From Bacteriovoracaceae bacterium (GTDB lineage Bacteria; Bdellovibrionota; Bacteriovoracia; Bacteriovoracales; Bacteriovoracaceae), in contig JAGLPP010000027.1 in NCBI GenBank assembly GCA_023137315.1, forward strand, positions 1 through 64,000: a DNA stretch of 64,000 nt, given 5' to 3'. The translations under genes were made by a program, and so were the position numbers. Positions 62,305 through 64,000 of this stretch are shown in pieces. Every line of letters starts with the position of its first letter. The first letter of the stretch is position 1. The notes below the pieces were generated by a model. The model made no database searches. It saw nothing but the letters and a program-made list of their open reading frames with translations, and was not told the origin of the DNA.

Positions 62305-62392
62305 GTTTCGTACCTCATATTAAATGATGATAGAAGTATAGCATGTTGCCAAATAATCATCTAACAAAACCAAGTCAACCCTGTAAAATCGT

Positions 62393-62412
62393 AAGGGTTT
62401 TCCCGATATTTC
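62393..62412 (+). repeat. 20-bp imperfect dispersed repeat, copy 2
   Basis: AAGGGTTTTCCCGATATTTC, 18 of 20 identical to 61071-61090. Contains GGG-TTTT-CCC, a tiny hairpin. It may belong to a family of short repeats elsewhere in the genome. Confidence 0.45.
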
Positions 62413-62642
62413 AACGCAAATCAAGTCAGTTACTTTAAAGTGCTGGCTTTTGGTTCCTGGCCTAAACCTTGTGTTGTTCAAGATAATAAGAAAGCAAAAT
62501 GGGAGAAAAACTTTGACGTTTTTATCTCCTGAACATTGGATAGTCAGACCCTCTTTTTTTACTTACACCTATGATTTCATAACTCCAAACCATGGAATCA
62601 TGCCTTAAAAAATGAAAAGAATTTTTAACAAGAAAGAGAGCA

Positions 62643-62670
62643 TTGACACATTTACACAATGTGGTAATAT
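62643..62670 (+). promoter_or_regulatory. higBA promoter with near-leaderless start
   Basis: TTGACA (62643-62648), 16-nt spacer, TAATAT (62665-62670). The -10 box ends 6 bp before the higB ATG, so the transcript should begin at or within a base or two of the start codon. No Shine-Dalgarno precedes higB. Confidence 0.7.
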
Positions 62671-62678
62671 GTTAACAT
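62647..62678. promoter_or_regulatory. two palindromes over the higBA promoter and start codon
   Basis: CACATT-N5-AATGTG (62647-62663) fills the spacer between -35 and -10. ATGTTAACAT (62669-62678) overlaps the -10 end and the higB ATG. HigA antitoxins repress their own operon by binding such dyads; either or both could be the operator. Confidence 0.6.
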
Positions 62679-62970
62679 GATTAAGTCTCTAAACGGAAAG
62701 ATCATTAAGAATATTGCGAATAAAGGAACTTCTAAGAAGTTTCCAGAAAGATTGAATAAAAGGGCCATCTTTTTATTAATGGCTTTAAGTGATGTGACAG
62801 GCATAGAGGATTTAAAAAAGATCTGCGAGCCGCCTTCTTTAAAACTGCATAAGTTAAAAGGAAGCATGAAAGAATATTGGTCAATAACTATTGAAAAACC
62901 ATGGTGTATTATTTTTAAATATTCCAAAGGTGAGTTCAAAGATGTTGAAATAGGAGATTATCATGATTGA
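62677..62970 (+). CDS. higB: HigB-family toxin (RelE/ParE superfamily)
   Basis: 97 aa. Matches the HigB host-inhibition pattern: M-I-K-S-x-x-G-K, P-E-R-L-N-K-R-A near residue 25, D-L-K-K-I...P-P-S-L-K-L-H-K-L-K-G near 47-64, W-S-I-T-I-E-K-P-W-C-I-I-F near 67 and V-E-I-G-D-Y-H at the end. A ribosome-dependent mRNA endonuclease by family knowledge. Toxin first, antitoxin second, as usual for higBA; the genes overlap by 8 nt. Confidence 0.9.
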   Translation: MIKSLNGKIIKNIANKGTSKKFPERLNKRAIFLLMALSDVTGIEDLKKICEPPSLKLHKLKGSMKEYWSITIEKPWCIIFKYSKGEFKDVEIGDYHD

Positions 62971-63223
62971 AATTAAGCAAAGGTATTCAGCGGGTGAATT
63001 TCTTAAGGTGATGATTCTTGAAGAGCGAGGCCTTACTCAAAAATGGTTGGCACAGAAAATTGGTTGTGCGGAAAGAAAGATTTCTGAAATTTGTAATAAT
63101 AAGCGTGGGATGAGTGCTAAGTTTGCACTAGACCTTGAAAGAGTTTTTGGAATTAGTGCAGAATTTTGGGTTACAATGCAGGCCAAGTGGGAACTGAAGA
63201 ATGCACGCGATATTGCAGCTTAA
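62963..63223 (+). CDS. higA: HigA-family antitoxin (HTH)
   Basis: 86 aa. Helix-turn-helix G-L-T-Q-K-W-L-A-Q-K-I-G-C and R-K-I-S-E-I-C-N-N-K-R near residues 25-50, then F-G-I-S-A-E-F-W-V-T-M-Q near 66, the HigA signature. The typical H-P-G-E-I-L start is replaced by Y-S-A-G-E-F-L. Neutralises HigB and represses the operon. Confidence 0.9.
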   Translation: MIEIKQRYSAGEFLKVMILEERGLTQKWLAQKIGCAERKISEICNNKRGMSAKFALDLERVFGISAEFWVTMQAKWELKNARDIAA

Positions 63224-63520
63224 TTAAAAATATCTAAGCACAACAGCATTTCTCACCGAAAAATAGCACTGAAAAAGAAAACTATCCATGAATTATGATG
63301 TAATATGTTCCCAAGAGAAAGCAATGAGCAACTACTCATACCTCAAACGACCTACGTACATAGTCCTAAATATCGGCTGGCACATTTCCACATCGAGTTA
63401 ATAGATATGTTCATGTGTACTTGAAAGTGTGAGCTTATATCATATTTTATGCCGTAAGTTACATAACCTTCATTTTTATAATATATTCTGAATATGTAAT
63501 CTTTAAGAAGGGAGGTAAAT
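63224..63520. other. 297-bp spacer before a leader ORF and rsgA
   Basis: AT-rich with no long frame. Near its right end TATAAT (63477-63482) is a perfect -10, overlapped on the 3' side by ATATTC-T-GAATAT (63483-63495); no good -35 is visible. This could be the promoter of the 17-codon ORF and rsgA. Confidence 0.4.
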
Positions 63521-63574
63521 ATGAAACATTCGATTATTCAAACTAGTATGATGGCCTCTATACAAGCTTCTTAA
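63521..63574 (+). CDS. 17-codon ORF with consensus ribosome-binding site upstream of rsgA
   Basis: ATG preceded by GGGAGG at 5-nt spacing, among the strongest ribosome-binding sites in the window, then M-K-H-S-I-I-Q-T-S-M-M-A-S-I-Q-A-S and TAA. 71 bp before the rsgA ATG. The mix (Ser, Ile, Met, Gln) does not point to one regulatory amino acid. Could be a leader peptide, a small protein, or a relic 5' end. Confidence 0.4.
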   Translation: MKHSIIQTSMMASIQAS

Positions 63575-63645
63575 TTTACTTAAGAATCAATTTTAGCCGG
63601 CCATTAATTAAAAATTAAATTATTTTCCAACCCAGGAGTATGTTT

Positions 63646-64000
63646 ATGCAATTAAACACGTTGGGGTGGTCCGCTTTTTTTAAAGATCAGATTCTTAATA
63701 ACAAGATCTATAACATTGGCAGGATTACCCATTCTCAAAGAGAAAAATTTATTATTCACGATGGTACCAAGGAAATTCATTGTGAGTTTTCGGGTAAGTT
63801 TAGACACAATATTATTGATAAAGATCAATTACCTGTTATTGGTGACTGGTGTCAATTTAGTAGACCGTACACAGGAGCATCATTGCGACAATGTGCTTTT
63901 ATTGAAAGAGTATTAAAGCGTAAAACAAAATTAAGAAGGATTGTTCCAGGAGAGCAATCTGACGAGCAGGTGTTGGCAGCAAACATTGATTATGTATTTA
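63646..64000 (+). CDS. rsgA: ribosome small-subunit GTPase RsgA, N-terminal part (cut by window edge)
   Basis: 118 codons before the window ends. Opening L-G-W-S-A-F-F, the OB-fold segment V-I-G-D-W-C-Q-F near residue 65, and the linker R-K-T-K-L-R-R, then E-Q-V-L-A-A-N-I-D-Y-V-F at the edge, just before the GTPase domain. It helps mature the 30S subunit. The ATG at 63646 is 7 nt from AGGAG; an ATG at 63640 is too close. Confidence 0.88.
   Translation, partial: MQLNTLGWSAFFKDQILNNKIYNIGRITHSQREKFIIHDGTKEIHCEFSGKFRHNIIDKDQLPVIGDWCQFSRPYTGASLRQCAFIERVLKRKTKLRRIVPGEQSDEQVLAANIDYVF

Larger units (their letters stand above)
62305..62676. other. 372-bp intergenic region before higBA
   Basis: Holds copy 2 of the 20-bp repeat and the higBA promoter at its right end. 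The rest is AT-rich spacer with stops in all frames; I see no RNA gene or ORF with a ribosome-binding site. Confidence 0.5.

Overview
The window looks like chromosomal DNA of an AT-rich, motile, Gram-negative bacterium. It has exported lipoproteins, an outer-membrane barrel, a P/L-ring-type flagellar cluster, and no plasmid or phage hallmark genes. The combination of a large flagellar operon with TPR and sigma54-type regulators, many secreted hydrolases (S1/P1 nuclease, M14, M23 and M29 peptidases), a monomeric isocitrate dehydrogenase and many secreted proteins of unknown function suggests a former 'Deltaproteobacteria' lineage, possibly Bdellovibrionota/Bacteriovoracales. That placement is inference from gene content; no rRNA or tRNA gene is present to confirm it.

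Layout. 1-2.85 kb (minus): the end of an ADP-forming acyl-CoA synthetase gene and a fused indolepyruvate:ferredoxin oxidoreductase, a pathway for making ATP from amino acids. 2.85-3.46 kb: palindromes and a decayed small ORF. 3.46-11.5 kb (plus): monomeric NADP isocitrate dehydrogenase, then a complete five-gene family-5 (dipeptide/oligosaccharide type) ABC importer and a tiny membrane protein. 11.4-13.6 kb (minus): a GH130 glycoside phosphorylase/mannosidase and an outer-membrane barrel. 13.7-19.2 kb: an exported orphan protein, uvrA and a small lipoprotein. 19.2-23.0 kb (minus): two overlapping genes for large exported proteins that, read by eye, are built from uninterrupted 11-residue repeats. 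23-30.9 kb: membrane pyrophosphatase, tpiA, gapA, a phosphofructokinase with pyrophosphate-type active-site residues, a VKOR-DsbA fusion and trmO. 31-33.6 kb: nifU/nifS-type Fe-S assembly and an HU protein. 33.6-40.2 kb: two pseudopilins, S1/P1 nuclease, a zinc-ribbon protein, an NCS2 purine permease, an AmrS-type radical SAM enzyme and an M14 carboxypeptidase. 40.2-55.4 kb (minus): a 15-gene flagellar operon running from a TPR protein and a degenerate sigma54-type regulator through flgB-flgC-fliE-fliF-fliG-fliH-fliI-fliJ-motE-fliK-flgD-orf-flgE. 55.7-64 kb: secreted orphans, a methyltransferase, M23 and M29 peptidases that share a 23-bp upstream repeat, a higBA toxin-antitoxin pair and the 5' part of rsgA.

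How the genes fit together. The hppA-tpiA-gapA-pfp block suggests pyrophosphate is used as an energy currency: PFP would use PPi in glycolysis and the membrane PPase would couple PPi to an ion gradient. The flagellar block encodes the basal-body base (MS ring, rotor FliG, rod FlgB/C/FliE), the export ATPase apparatus and hook assembly; switch proteins FliM/N, export gate proteins, stators and flagellin are not here.

Most interesting points: (1) the 11-residue (hendecad, synuclein/LEA-like) repeat proteins at 19.2-23.0 kb; (2) an AAA+ flagellar regulator that has lost Walker B, arginine-finger and sensor II residues; (3) the PPi-linked glycolytic block; (4) a 23-bp exact direct repeat upstream of each of two peptidase genes; (5) a higBA promoter with a palindrome inside it and a near-leaderless start.
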